64,000 nt of DNA from Heritagella_A intestinalis (lineage in GTDB: Bacteria; Bacillota; Clostridia; Oscillospirales; Acutalibacteraceae), in the NCBI GenBank assembly GCA_904418995.1, contig CAJFQF010000007.1, positions 36,806 through 100,805 of the forward strand, in the 5' to 3' direction. A program made the translations under genes and the position numbers. Under the pieces are notes generated by a model. That model was not told where the DNA came from. It did no database searches and saw only the letters and a list, made by a program, of their open reading frames with translations. Position 1 is the stretch's first letter. The number at the start of each line of letters is the position of its first letter. Positions 7,024 through 16,411 of this stretch are shown here, in pieces.

Positions 7024-7560
7024 ATGAAGGGGAAGAAACGGTGGGGAAAATGGGCCTGGGGAGCGGCTGTTGCCCTTGTACTGCTGACAGGCTGCGCCGG
7101 GCCCCAGCCGTCTCCGCAGAAGCCGGAGATGATTTTGGAAAACAGCGCCTGTGTGGTCTCCATGAACGGTGTGGAAGTGGAGGGCCGGTGCAGCCGCTCC
7201 CTGGAAGGCATCGCCTCTTTTTCCGTGGAATCGCCCCAGGCCATGGCGGGCTGGGAGGTCCGCAGGGAGCAAGACAGCTGCTGGGTCTCCATGGAAGGGA
7301 TTTCCGTCCAGCGGGACGGGGGCGTTATGGAAGAAAGCCTGTTTGGAAGGCTCTTTTCCGCTTTGGACAGCGCCGCTTACGGGGAGCTTACCTGGGAAGA
7401 GGGCCAGTGGCACGGGGCCTTATCCAGCGGGGAAGCGCTGGTGTTGGAGACGGACGAGGCCGGCAGGCCGGCGTCTCTGGAAGTCCCTACCTGGCAGCTG
7501 GAGGCGCAGTTTTCCTCCCACAGCCAGGCGGCGGATGGCACCCCTTTGACCGTTTCCTAA
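7024..7560 (+). CDS. Putative lipoprotein, 178 aa, unknown function
   Basis: The N-terminus is a lipoprotein signal: a basic start (MKGKKRWGKW), a hydrophobic core, and the lipobox LLTGC with Cys24 as lipidation site. The mature part is acidic, with little hydrophobicity and no motif that I recognise. Its pattern of short beta-like segments (ENSACVVSMNGVEVEG and similar) recalls small secreted lipoproteins of Clostridia that assist sporulation or envelope assembly, but no function can be assigned. The ribosome binding site is GAGGGGG at about eight bases. It is isolated between the repeat mosaic and the MazF gene. Confidence 0.8.
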   Translation: MKGKKRWGKWAWGAAVALVLLTGCAGPQPSPQKPEMILENSACVVSMNGVEVEGRCSRSLEGIASFSVESPQAMAGWEVRREQDSCWVSMEGISVQRDGGVMEESLFGRLFSALDSAAYGELTWEEGQWHGALSSGEALVLETDEAGRPASLEVPTWQLEAQFSSHSQAADGTPLTVS

Positions 7561-7702
7561 TATTATGGAGTGGGGCCCGAACCACCACGATGGATTTTCT
7601 TTTGCCAGGATTTTTTGGCAAAGGGCATGTTTAAACCTTTGCCAAAGCGGCAACAATAGTATCGGGTTCCCACTACAAAAAGGATGCGGAGTGTGAAAAC
7701 GG

Positions 7703-8062
7703 ATGATTCATCGGGGCGATATTTATTATGCCGACCTGAGCCCGGTGGTGGGCTCGGAGCAGGGCGGGGTGCGGCCGGTGCTGATTGTACAGAACGATGT
7801 GGGCAACCGGTTCAGCCCTACGGTGATTGCGGCGGCCATTACCAGCCAGCGTTCCAAGGCCAACCTGCCCACCCATATCCTGCTTTCGGCAGAAAACACG
7901 GGCCTGTCCCGGGATTCCATTGTCCTGCTGGAACAGGTCAGGACCCTGGATAAGCACAGGCTGAAAGAAAAAATGGGGCGGCTCGGCCCGGAGGCCATGT
8001 CGCAGGTGGATAAAGCGCTTTCCGTCAGCTTTGGATTAGGGGACCGTCCCGGGGCTACATAA
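7703..8062 (+). CDS. MazF/PemK-family endoribonuclease toxin, 119 aa
   Basis: Family members cut mRNA at short sequence motifs. The fold is recognisable from the opening RGDIYYADLSPVVGSEQGG and from RPVLIVQNDVGN, which carries the conserved arginine and loop of the active site. Later come the TVIAAAITSQ strand with the catalytic Thr/Ser region and ENTGLSRDSIVLLEQVRTL. Length and motifs match functional clostridial MazF (NdoA) proteins, so it looks intact. No antitoxin gene is visible: the 140 bases upstream have no frame with a ribosome site. In many Clostridia mazF follows alr or a small MazE gene; here the neighbours are a lipoprotein and spore coat genes. An antitoxin encoded elsewhere, or a role in sporulation, are possibilities. 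Confidence 0.92.
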   Translation: MIHRGDIYYADLSPVVGSEQGGVRPVLIVQNDVGNRFSPTVIAAAITSQRSKANLPTHILLSAENTGLSRDSIVLLEQVRTLDKHRLKEKMGRLGPEAMSQVDKALSVSFGLGDRPGAT

Positions 8063-8123
8063 CCGGCCCGGTCCACGATTCAAGAAAGCGCTCCTTTTGA
8101 GTTTATCGGAAAGGAATCAGAAC

Positions 8124-8312
8124 ATGGAACTGACGCAAAAAGAACTCCTCCTGTTGGAAGAACAGATTCGGCTGGAACGGCTGATGGAAGAAAAATGTCT
8201 GGACAGCGCACCTCGGTGCAGCGATCCCCAGCTCCGTATGAAGCTGGAAAGCCTGGCCGGCCGCCACCGGATGCTCCAGGAACAGCTGGCCAGCCTGCTG
8301 GAACCATCGTGA
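8124..8312 (+). CDS. Small helical protein next to CotF, possible spore coat protein, 62 aa
   Basis: The chain is nearly all helix (MELTQKELLLLEEQIRLERL, then a cysteine-containing turn, then QLRMKLESLAGRHRMLQEQL). This is the pattern of the small partner commonly found beside CotF-type coat genes in Clostridia. GGAAAGGA precedes ATG 8124; an earlier ATG in frame is poorly placed. It lies 15 bases before the CotF-like gene with which it is surely co-transcribed. Assignment to the coat is from this pairing and the helical pattern, not from a clear domain. Confidence 0.65.
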   Translation: MELTQKELLLLEEQIRLERLMEEKCLDSAPRCSDPQLRMKLESLAGRHRMLQEQLASLLEPS

Positions 8313-8327
8313 AAAGGAGGCCCGGCT

Positions 8328-8600
8328 ATGGAAACGGGGAAACGGAAACAACAAGCAGACGATCAGACGCTGATGGCCGATATTCTGGCTTTCCAGGAGC
8401 GTTTGGCCATGGAAAGCAGCCGCCTGGCCCTGGGATGCTCCCAGGCCGCCCTGCGGGACACGGCTTGGAGCGTCATGGAGGAAGAATACCAGATACAAGG
8501 GGAGCTGGCAGACGAAATGAAGAAACGTCAGTGGATTTCGCCGGCCCCGGCCTCTGCCGAAATGGTGGACCGGCTCCGGCAGCAGCTGAAGGCCCCTTAA
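8328..8600 (+). CDS. CotF-family spore coat protein, 90 aa
   Basis: CotF proteins are helical ferritin-like polypeptides placed on the spore coat. The hallmark C-terminal segment reads EEEYQIQGELADEMKKRQW, equivalent to the family pattern of a histidine/tyrosine-glutamine-isoleucine-glutamine helix followed by MxKRGW. An earlier helix DILAFQERLAMES matches the first half of the domain. AAAAGGAGG is well spaced before ATG 8328. A wobble-paired terminator follows at 8625. Expression would be expected from sigma-E or sigma-K in the mother cell (family knowledge); no such promoter was identified. Confidence 0.82.
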   Translation: METGKRKQQADDQTLMADILAFQERLAMESSRLALGCSQAALRDTAWSVMEEEYQIQGELADEMKKRQWISPAPASAEMVDRLRQQLKAP

Positions 8601-8624
8601 CAGAAAATCTCAATACTACTGCAA

Positions 8625-8663
8625 AGGCTTGCTTTCTGCATAGCGGGGAGCGGGCCTTTTTTT
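8625..8663 (+). terminator. Terminator after the coat gene pair
   Basis: A 9-bp stem with two G-U pairs (8625-8633 with 8649-8657) and a 15-base loop, followed by seven T. Confidence 0.65.
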
Positions 8664-8912
8664 ATGCCCGCCGGGCCTGGTTTTCTTTTGACATTTTTCC
8701 GGGCTTTTCCAAACCAAAAGACAAAACTGCAAGCCTTTTTTGCCTATCCGCAAGGCGCTTTTGTCGAAATGCACTGTTTTTTGCCGGGCACTTGACTTTG
8801 CCGCTTTTTGGGGGGATAATGAACAGGCCGGTAGTTATGTTTTTTAACTATTTATTTCCTGCGCTGGAACCGGCTGGCGCAGAATTTCCATAAATAACCG
8901 AGGTGGAAACCA
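8664..8912 (+). promoter_or_regulatory. Promoter and operator region of marR
   Basis: TTGACT (8792-8797) and GATAAT (8815-8820) are separated by 17 bases, a good sigma-A promoter with transcription start near 8827. Directly downstream, TAGTTA (8832-8837) and TAACTA (8845-8850) form an inverted repeat with 7-base spacing, a likely MarR operator. The stretch 8664-8790 holds nothing that I recognise. Confidence 0.7.
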
Positions 8913-9347
8913 TTGACCAACGAACCGGTTTGCCGGGCGGTTTCTGAAATTTCCTTTTTTTGCCGCCTGAATTTAAACCAGAAGCTGGACCTGCCTGTGC
9001 GGAAAAGCGAATTGGGGACGCTTTTCTATCTGCACGACACCCAGGAGGAGATTACCCCGGTGGCGGTGAGCGAGTTTTTGGGGATTTCCCGGCCCTGTAC
9101 CACCGCTTTGCTGAAACGGCTGGAAAGCCGGGGATATATTTCCCGGAAACCCAGTCCGGTGGATGGGCGCAGCTATACCCTGTCCCTGACTCCCTGCGGC
9201 GTCCAGTTGGTGATTGCGGCCCAAAAGGAGTGCGGCCGGACCATTGCCCTGCTGCAAAAGGAACTGGGGCCGGAGCGCTTTCGCCTGTTCCTGGAATTGA
9301 TTGAAGAATCCAACGCCGCTCTTCGGAAGAACCTTCGCTTGCGGTAA
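8913..9347 (+). CDS. MarR-family transcriptional regulator, 144 aa
   Basis: A winged-helix dimeric repressor. The DNA-binding part reads ITPVAVSEFLGISRPCTTAL as helix-turn-helix, followed by LLKRLESRGYISRKPSPVDG, the wing with the conserved D-R/G turn, and RSYTLSLTPCG. Start is TTG 8913 with GAGGTGG at seven bases. It ends 28 bases before the 970-residue activase gene on the same strand, so it very likely controls that unit and itself through the palindrome at 8832-8850. Several cysteines (Cys7, Cys17 and others) could allow redox sensing, but this is not shown. Confidence 0.92.
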   Translation: MTNEPVCRAVSEISFFCRLNLNQKLDLPVRKSELGTLFYLHDTQEEITPVAVSEFLGISRPCTTALLKRLESRGYISRKPSPVDGRSYTLSLTPCGVQLVIAAQKECGRTIALLQKELGPERFRLFLELIEESNAALRKNLRLR

Positions 9348-9375
9348 TGCCATTGATAGAGAGGAATGATTGTAT

Positions 9376-12288
9376 ATGATGAAAATCGGACTGGACGTGG
9401 GCTCTACCACCATTAAATGCGTGGTGCTGGACGAGAAGGAAAAGATTGTCTATCAGTCCTATGAGCGCCACTATTCCCAAATCACCGAGAAAATGGAAGA
9501 ACTTCTCAGCCGGGTGCAGAAAGACTACGTCAAAGGGGAGGACGCCATGGTGTCCGTCTCCGGCAGCGCCGGCATGGGCATTGCCGAAAGCTGCTCCCTG
9601 CCCTTTATCCAGGAGGTTTACGCTACCCGTCTGGCCCTGCAGCGGCTCATTCCCGACGCGGACTCTGTCATCGAGCTGGGGGGCGAGGACGCTAAAATCC
9701 TGTTCCTCACCGGCGGCCTGGAGGTGCGCATGAACGGCACCTGCGCCGGCGGCACCGGGGCCTTTATCGACCAGATGGCCACCCTGCTGCACATGACCCC
9801 CGACGAGATGAACGAGCAGGCCAAGGACCACCAGCGCATCTACACCATTGCATCCCGGTGCGGCGTGTTCGCCAAAACCGACGTGCAGCCCCTTCTGAAC
9901 CAGGGGGCCCGGAAGAGCGATGTGGCCGCCAGCATCTTCGCCGCCGTGGCCAACCAGACCATCGCCGGCCTGGCCCAGGGCCGGCCCATTTCCGGCAAGG
10001 TAGTGTATCTGGGCGGGCCTTTGACCTTCCTCTCGGAGCTGCGGGCCGCCTTTGACAAGGCCCTTTCTACAGAGGGCGTCTGTCCGGAAAATTCCCTCTA
10101 TTTTGTGGCACTGGGCGCGGCGTACAACAGTGAAATCGCCGTGGATTTGAATACGGCTCTGAAAAATATCGCTTCCTACACGGGCAACGCTTCCTTCCTC
10201 TTTATCCCGCCCCTGTTTGACTCCCAGGAAGAGTACGATGCCTTTAAGGCCCGTCACGACAAGTGCAAGGCTCCCCGGGCGGATTTGGATTCCTACGACG
10301 GCCTGTGCTTTTTGGGTGTGGACGCCGGTTCCACCACTGTCAAGGCCGCGCTGCTGGACGAAAAGGGCAACCTGCTGGACTCCATTTACCGGAGCAACGC
10401 CGGCAACCCGGTGCCCATTATCCGGGAGTACCTCTTAAACCTCTATCAAGAGCATCCCAATATCCGCATTGTCACTGGGGCCGTCACCGGCTACGGCGAA
10501 GAGCTGCTGAAAAACGCCTTTGCCATTGAGTACGGCATTGTGGAGACGGTGGCCCACTTTACCGCCGCCAAGACCTTTATGCCCGACGTGGATTTCGTCA
10601 TCGACATCGGCGGCCAGGATATGAAGTGCTTTAAAATCCGTAACGGCGCCATCGACAACATCTTCCTCAACGAGGCCTGTTCTTCCGGCTGCGGCTCCTT
10701 CCTCCAGACCTTTGCCAACACTTTGGGCTACGACATCGCGGAGTTCGCCAAGCTGGGCCTCTTCGCCAAGCACCCGGTGGATTTGGGTTCCCGGTGTACG
10801 GTGTTCATGAATTCCTCCGTAAAGCAGGCCCAGAAGGACGGCGCTACCACCGAGGATATCTCCGCGGGCCTGTCTGTGAGCGTGGTGAAGAACGCCATTT
10901 ATAAAGTCATCCGGGCCTCCTCTGCCGAAGAGCTGGGCCGCCGGATTGTGGTGCAGGGCGGCACCTTCCTCAATGACGCGGTGCTCCGGGTCTTTGAGAA
11001 GGAGCTGGGCGTGGACGTCATCCGCCCGGACATCTCCGGCCTCATGGGCGCTTACGGTGCGGCGGTGTACGCCATGCAGCGGTATCAGAAGAACCCCGAC
11101 GAGAGCAAGAGCATTATCTCCCGGGACGAGCTGGAAAACTTTGTCCACGAGGTGAAGGTCACCTCCTGCGGCCTGTGCAGCAACCACTGCCGTTTGACGG
11201 TGAATCTATTCAGCGGCGGCCGGCGGTTTATCGGCGGCAACCGCTGCGAGAAGCCGGTAACCAAGCGTTCCGGCGCGGGGGATGATTTGAACCTCTACGC
11301 CTATAAGCTCCAGAAGCTTCGCTCCTACGAGCCCCGCCAGGGGAAGCGCGGCAAAATCGGCATCCCCATGGGCTTGAACCTCTATGAGCTGCTGCCCTTC
11401 TGGCACACCTTCTTCACCCGGCTGGGCTTTGAAGTGGTGGTGTCCCCGGTTTCCAGCCGGGAGCTGTATATTGAAGGCCAGCACACCATCCCTTCGGATA
11501 CCGTGTGCTTCCCGGCCAAGCTCATGCACGGCCATGTGATTGCCCTCCTCAACCAGGGGGTCAAGACCATTTTCTATCCCTGTATGTCCTATAACTTCGA
11601 TGAGGATTTGGGGGACAACCACTACAACTGCCCGGTGGTGGCCTATTATCCGGAAGTCATCTCCGCCAATATGCCGGAGCTGGAAGACGCTACCTTTATC
11701 AAGGATTATGTGGGTATCCACCGGAAAAAGGACTTCCCCGGCAAGATGACGGAGATTCTGGCCCAGTACTTTGAGGGCATCTCCCACCGGGAGGTGAAGG
11801 AGGCCGCTGACGCCGCCTATGACGCCTACTACTGGTATCTGGAGGACGTGCGCCATCAGGGTGAAATCATCATCGAGAAGGCCCGGGAGAAGCACCTGCC
11901 CATTATCGTCCTCAGCGGCCGGCCCTATCACCTGGACCCGGAAATCAACCACGGCATTGACAAGCTCATCACCAGCCTGGGGGCCGCGGTGGTTTCCGAG
12001 GACTCCGTCAGCTTCCACGAGCACCGGTTCCGCACCGGCGTGCTCAACCAGTGGACCTATCACGCCCGCCTGTATGCGGCGGCCAAATATATTGCCGACC
12101 AGCCGGACATGAACCTGGTGCAGCTGGTGTCCTTTGGCTGCGGCGTGGACGCCATCACCACCGACGAGGTCCGGGAGATCCTGGAAGAGGAACACAAGAT
12201 TTACACCCAGATTAAAATTGACGAAATTACCAATTTGGGCGCCGTGAAGATTCGCCTGCGCAGCCTCTTCGCCGCCCTGGAACAGTGA
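9376..12288 (+). CDS. Large 2-hydroxyacyl-CoA dehydratase activase-like protein (tandem BcrAD/BadFG ATPase plus DUF2229), 970 aa
   Basis: Related proteins use ATP hydrolysis to push an electron from ferredoxin into a dehydratase or reductase. Two ASKHA-type ATPase domains are present. The first starts at DVGSTTIK (residue about 7) with Cys123 in NGTCAGGTGAF. The second starts at VDAGSTTVK (about 315) with Cys435 and Cys439 in EACSSGCGSF; such cysteines hold the bridging 4Fe-4S cluster in classical activators. Residues about 596 onward form the DUF2229 region, opening with CGLCSNHC (Cys598, 601 and 605), a further possible cluster site. Start ATG 9376 has GAGGAA upstream. The partner HgdB-like gene follows 10 bases downstream; in many Clostridia the two are one chain of about 1400 residues. 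The substrate is unknown. Confidence 0.92.
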   Translation: MMKIGLDVGSTTIKCVVLDEKEKIVYQSYERHYSQITEKMEELLSRVQKDYVKGEDAMVSVSGSAGMGIAESCSLPFIQEVYATRLALQRLIPDADSVIELGGEDAKILFLTGGLEVRMNGTCAGGTGAFIDQMATLLHMTPDEMNEQAKDHQRIYTIASRCGVFAKTDVQPLLNQGARKSDVAASIFAAVANQTIAGLAQGRPISGKVVYLGGPLTFLSELRAAFDKALSTEGVCPENSLYFVALGAAYNSEIAVDLNTALKNIASYTGNASFLFIPPLFDSQEEYDAFKARHDKCKAPRADLDSYDGLCFLGVDAGSTTVKAALLDEKGNLLDSIYRSNAGNPVPIIREYLLNLYQEHPNIRIVTGAVTGYGEELLKNAFAIEYGIVETVAHFTAAKTFMPDVDFVIDIGGQDMKCFKIRNGAIDNIFLNEACSSGCGSFLQTFANTLGYDIAEFAKLGLFAKHPVDLGSRCTVFMNSSVKQAQKDGATTEDISAGLSVSVVKNAIYKVIRASSAEELGRRIVVQGGTFLNDAVLRVFEKELGVDVIRPDISGLMGAYGAAVYAMQRYQKNPDESKSIISRDELENFVHEVKVTSCGLCSNHCRLTVNLFSGGRRFIGGNRCEKPVTKRSGAGDDLNLYAYKLQKLRSYEPRQGKRGKIGIPMGLNLYELLPFWHTFFTRLGFEVVVSPVSSRELYIEGQHTIPSDTVCFPAKLMHGHVIALLNQGVKTIFYPCMSYNFDEDLGDNHYNCPVVAYYPEVISANMPELEDATFIKDYVGIHRKKDFPGKMTEILAQYFEGISHREVKEAADAAYDAYYWYLEDVRHQGEIIIEKAREKHLPIIVLSGRPYHLDPEINHGIDKLITSLGAAVVSEDSVSFHEHRFRTGVLNQWTYHARLYAAAKYIADQPDMNLVQLVSFGCGVDAITTDEVREILEEEHKIYTQIKIDEITNLGAVKIRLRSLFAALEQ

Positions 12289-12298
12289 GGTGACCCTT

Positions 12299-13570
<1,272 letters not shown>

Positions 13571-13589
13571 AAAAGCCGGAAAGAAAAGC

Positions 13590-13624
13590 AAATCGGGAAC
13601 CCGGAAATGGGTTCCCGATTTTTG
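13590..13624 (+). terminator. Terminator of the activase operon
   Basis: A perfect 13-bp stem (13590-13602 with 13609-13621) and 6-base loop, followed by T-rich sequence, 20 bases after the stop codon. Confidence 0.9.
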
Positions 13625-13739
13625 TTTGCGTTTTTACGGTTTAATAGCCGGTTCTTCCGCAGAGGCTAAGAGGGTGGCCCCGTCTCCGCGAATTGGAACC
13701 GCACACTGTGCGGCGCGAATGGGAGGTGGGCACTACCCG

Positions 13740-14528
13740 TTAAAACATGATGATGCAGTGCCGGGGGCAGGCCTGGGCGCAGGCCCCGCAGCCGGTGCAT
13801 TTTTCCGGGTCCACGATGGCGTGGAAGTTCTCCACCCGGATGGCCCCGGCTTCGCAGGTTTTTACGCACTTCATGCAGCCGATGCAGCCCACCTTGCAGA
13901 CCTTGGTGGTGGCGGCGCCCTTGTCGCAGTTGGAGCAGCGCACCACCGCCTGGGGTTTCACCGGGGCCAGATGAATCAGCCCCTTGGGGCAGGCGGAAAC
14001 GCACTGGCCGCAGGCCTTGCAGGCGGCGGGGGCAATGTTGGCCACGCCATTGCACACGGTAATGGCGTTGTACTGGCAGGCTTTGACGCAGTCCCCCAGC
14101 CCCAGGCAGCCAAACCGGCAGGAGGAGGCCCCGCCGGCCAGCTGTACGGCAGCGGCGCAGCTCAAAATGCCGTCGTAGTCCATTTTGTCGGTGGTGTTGT
14201 CCCGGCTGCCCAGGCAGTACACCAGGGCCGCCTTTTGTTCCATCTCCACGTCGCCGGAGCCCAGGAGCTTTCCAATGGCTTTGGCGGTTTCCGGGCCGCC
14301 GGGAGCGCACAGGCCGGGCTTGGCCTCCCCTTTGGAGAGGGCCGCGGCGTAGCCGCTGCACCCGGAGTACCCGCAGGCGCCGCAGTTGGCCCCGGGGAGG
14401 AGCTCCTGAATGGCCTCGGCTTTCTCATCTTTCGGCACGGCCATGACAATAGAGGCCACTGCCAGAATCAACCCCGCCAGCAGGCCAATGCCCGCTACAA
14501 TCAATACGGGAAATAAAATCGCATCCAT
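13740..14528 (-). CDS. rnfB: Rnf complex subunit B, polyferredoxin
   Basis: Electron-entry subunit of the ferredoxin:NAD oxidoreductase. One N-terminal membrane helix (residues 5-30) is followed by the Fe-S motif GANCGACGYSGCSGYA. Several 4Fe-4S ferredoxin motifs come after it (CKACGQCVSACP, CIGCMKCVKTCE, CTGCGACAQACP). The 262-residue length is normal for clostridial RnfB. It is the last gene of the leftward rnfCDGEAB set and starts 14 bases after rnfA. Reduced ferredoxin should dock here. Confidence 0.97.
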   Translation of the reverse strand: MDAILFPVLIVAGIGLLAGLILAVASIVMAVPKDEKAEAIQELLPGANCGACGYSGCSGYAAALSKGEAKPGLCAPGGPETAKAIGKLLGSGDVEMEQKAALVYCLGSRDNTTDKMDYDGILSCAAAVQLAGGASSCRFGCLGLGDCVKACQYNAITVCNGVANIAPAACKACGQCVSACPKGLIHLAPVKPQAVVRCSNCDKGAATTKVCKVGCIGCMKCVKTCEAGAIRVENFHAIVDPEKCTGCGACAQACPRHCIIMF

Positions 14529-14542
14529 CAGGCAGCCTCCTT

Positions 14543-15151
14543 TCAGCCCAGCATGCCTTCCACCAGGCCGTTAAAGCCCAGGAAGGACACCGCCACCAGG
14601 GAAGCGGCCACCAAGGTGATGGGCAGCCCCTGGAGGGACTTGGGAATGTCGCAGCGTTCCAGACGCTCCCGGACGCCGGCAAAGAGTACCATGGCCACCA
14701 GGAAGCCGATGCCCGCGCCAAAGGCGTTGACCAGGGATTCCACATAGCCGAAGGAGGGGTCCGCCGCGCCCTTTTCCAGCACCAGCATGGTGACGCCCAG
14801 CACAGCGCAGTTGGTGGTAATCAGGGGCAAGTACACGCCCAGGGAGTTATACAGGGGCGGCATATACTTGCGCAGAGTGATTTCCAGCAGCTGCACCAGG
14901 GCCGCGATAATCAGGATAAAGACAATGGTCTGCAAATAGGCCAGGCCGGCGGGCACCAGCAGATAGGTGTAGATGGGCCAGGTGACAGCGGTGGCCAGCA
15001 CCATGACCACGGTGACGGCCAGGCTCATGCCCGTGGCGGTGTTGAGCTTTTTGGAAACCCCCAGGAAGGGGCAGATGCCCAGGAACTTGTTGAGAATGTA
15101 ATTTTCCGTGAGGATAGCCGCCAGGAAAATCGCAACGAGATTTCGCAGCAT
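14543..15151 (-). CDS. rnfA: Rnf complex subunit A, integral membrane protein
   Basis: A 202-residue, six-helix membrane subunit that is homologous to RnfE and to NqrE. Conserved features are NYILNKFLGICPFLGVSKK near the N-terminus and TTNCAVLG in the fourth helix; the cysteines of these two segments hold a membrane 2Fe-2S cluster shared with RnfE in known structures. It follows rnfE with only three bases between, in the usual order E-A-B. Confidence 0.97.
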   Translation of the reverse strand: MLRNLVAIFLAAILTENYILNKFLGICPFLGVSKKLNTATGMSLAVTVVMVLATAVTWPIYTYLLVPAGLAYLQTIVFILIIAALVQLLEITLRKYMPPLYNSLGVYLPLITTNCAVLGVTMLVLEKGAADPSFGYVESLVNAFGAGIGFLVAMVLFAGVRERLERCDIPKSLQGLPITLVAASLVAVSFLGFNGLVEGMLG

Positions 15152-15154
15152 GGC

Positions 15155-15871
15155 TTATTTCCCCTCCTTTTCCACTGGGGCCCCTTGGGGGCAGCCCGTT
15201 TTTTCTTCCATCAGTTTGGTGCAGGAAGCCGCCAGAGGACAGGACGCGCAGCCCAGTTCCGCCGGTTTCTGGCCCTTGCCCTCAGAGATGCGGTTGGCCA
15301 GGGCAATGAGCATCCCGAACACGAAGAAGCCTCCGGGAGGCAGGATGAAGATGATAATGGGCGGCATGAATCCAGCGGTGATGGGCACGCCGAACACGGT
15401 TCCGGCCCCCAGCAGCTCCCGGATGATGCCCATGAGAAGCAGGGCCACGGTGAAGCCCACTCCCATGCCCAGACCGTCCAGGATAGAGGGGAGCACCGGG
15501 TGCTTGTTGGCGTACATTTCCGCCCGGCCCAGGATAATGCAGTTCACCACAATCAGGGGCAGGAAAATGCCCAGGGCTTTGTCCAGAGCCGGGGAATAGG
15601 CCTGGATGAGCAGCTGCACAATGGTGACGAAAGCGGCGATAACGGTGATGTAAGCCGGGATGCGCACCTTGTCAGGGATGACCTTGCGCAGGGCCGAAAT
15701 CACCGCATTGGAGCACACCAGCACAAAGGTGGTGGCCAGCCCCATGCCGATGGCGTTGCTGGCGGCGGTGGTGACGGCCAGGGTGGCGCAGGTGCCCAGC
15801 ATCAGGCGGAGCACCGGGTTTTCCTTGACAATGCCTTTGGAAAATTCATGGAACAGTCCTTTTTTCTCCAT
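15155..15871 (-). CDS. rnfE: Rnf complex subunit E, integral membrane protein
   Basis: A six-helix membrane protein of 238 residues, paralogous to RnfA (VLRLMLGTCATLAVTTAA and VVNCIILGRAEMYANKHP hold the counterpart cysteines). The C-terminal tail of about 35 residues is cysteine-containing (GCASCPLAASC), which is longer than in many RnfE proteins. Its ATG directly follows the rnfG stop codon, so translation is coupled. Confidence 0.96.
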   Translation of the reverse strand: MEKKGLFHEFSKGIVKENPVLRLMLGTCATLAVTTAASNAIGMGLATTFVLVCSNAVISALRKVIPDKVRIPAYITVIAAFVTIVQLLIQAYSPALDKALGIFLPLIVVNCIILGRAEMYANKHPVLPSILDGLGMGVGFTVALLLMGIIRELLGAGTVFGVPITAGFMPPIIIFILPPGGFFVFGMLIALANRISEGKGQKPAELGCASCPLAASCTKLMEEKTGCPQGAPVEKEGK

Positions 15872-16411
15872 TTATGCTCCCTCCTTTACTTGATGATATT
15901 CCTTGATAGCGTCGTTGACGGCGTTGGTCACCGCGTTAGTGGTGATGGTAGCGCCGGTCATGGCGGAGATTTCCCCCTCACCGGCGGTGGACTTGGTGAC
16001 GGTGAAGCCGTTTTCCGGCGCCGGCTGCTGGAACTGGCTGCGGAAGGTTTCCTTTTCCGCGTTGGCCCCCAGGCCGGGGGTCTCGTTCTGGTCCAGAATC
16101 ACCACGCCGGAGACGTTGCCGTCGGCGGTGATGCCCGTCATCACCTGGACATCGCCGCCGTACCCCTTGCTGGAGGTGACGAACACATAGCCCACGGTTT
16201 CGCTACCCGCCAGGCCCACAGCATAGCCGTCCTTTTCTTCAAAGGAATCCGCGTCCGGGAGCACCTGCCGCCGGGATTCCTGCTCGGTAATCACCTGCTG
16301 CTGGGCGATGGTGTCCGCGGTCAGCTGGTTTACCCCCGCCAAAGCGGCGGTGGAGAGCAGGCAGATGACGCACAGGATGAGAGCGGGCTTCAAAATTTCT
16401 TTTGCCTTCAT
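15872..16411 (-). CDS. rnfG: Rnf complex subunit G, covalent flavoprotein
   Basis: It has one N-terminal membrane anchor (residues 8-28) and an extracytoplasmic FMN-binding domain. The flavinylation motif is SAMTGATITT near residue 150, where the threonine of the GAT signature takes FMN through a phosphoester made by ApbE. It overlaps rnfD by four bases (ATGA). The protein carries electrons between RnfD and the rest of the complex. Confidence 0.96.
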   Translation of the reverse strand: MKAKEILKPALILCVICLLSTAALAGVNQLTADTIAQQQVITEQESRRQVLPDADSFEEKDGYAVGLAGSETVGYVFVTSSKGYGGDVQVMTGITADGNVSGVVILDQNETPGLGANAEKETFRSQFQQPAPENGFTVTKSTAGEGEISAMTGATITTNAVTNAVNDAIKEYHQVKEGA

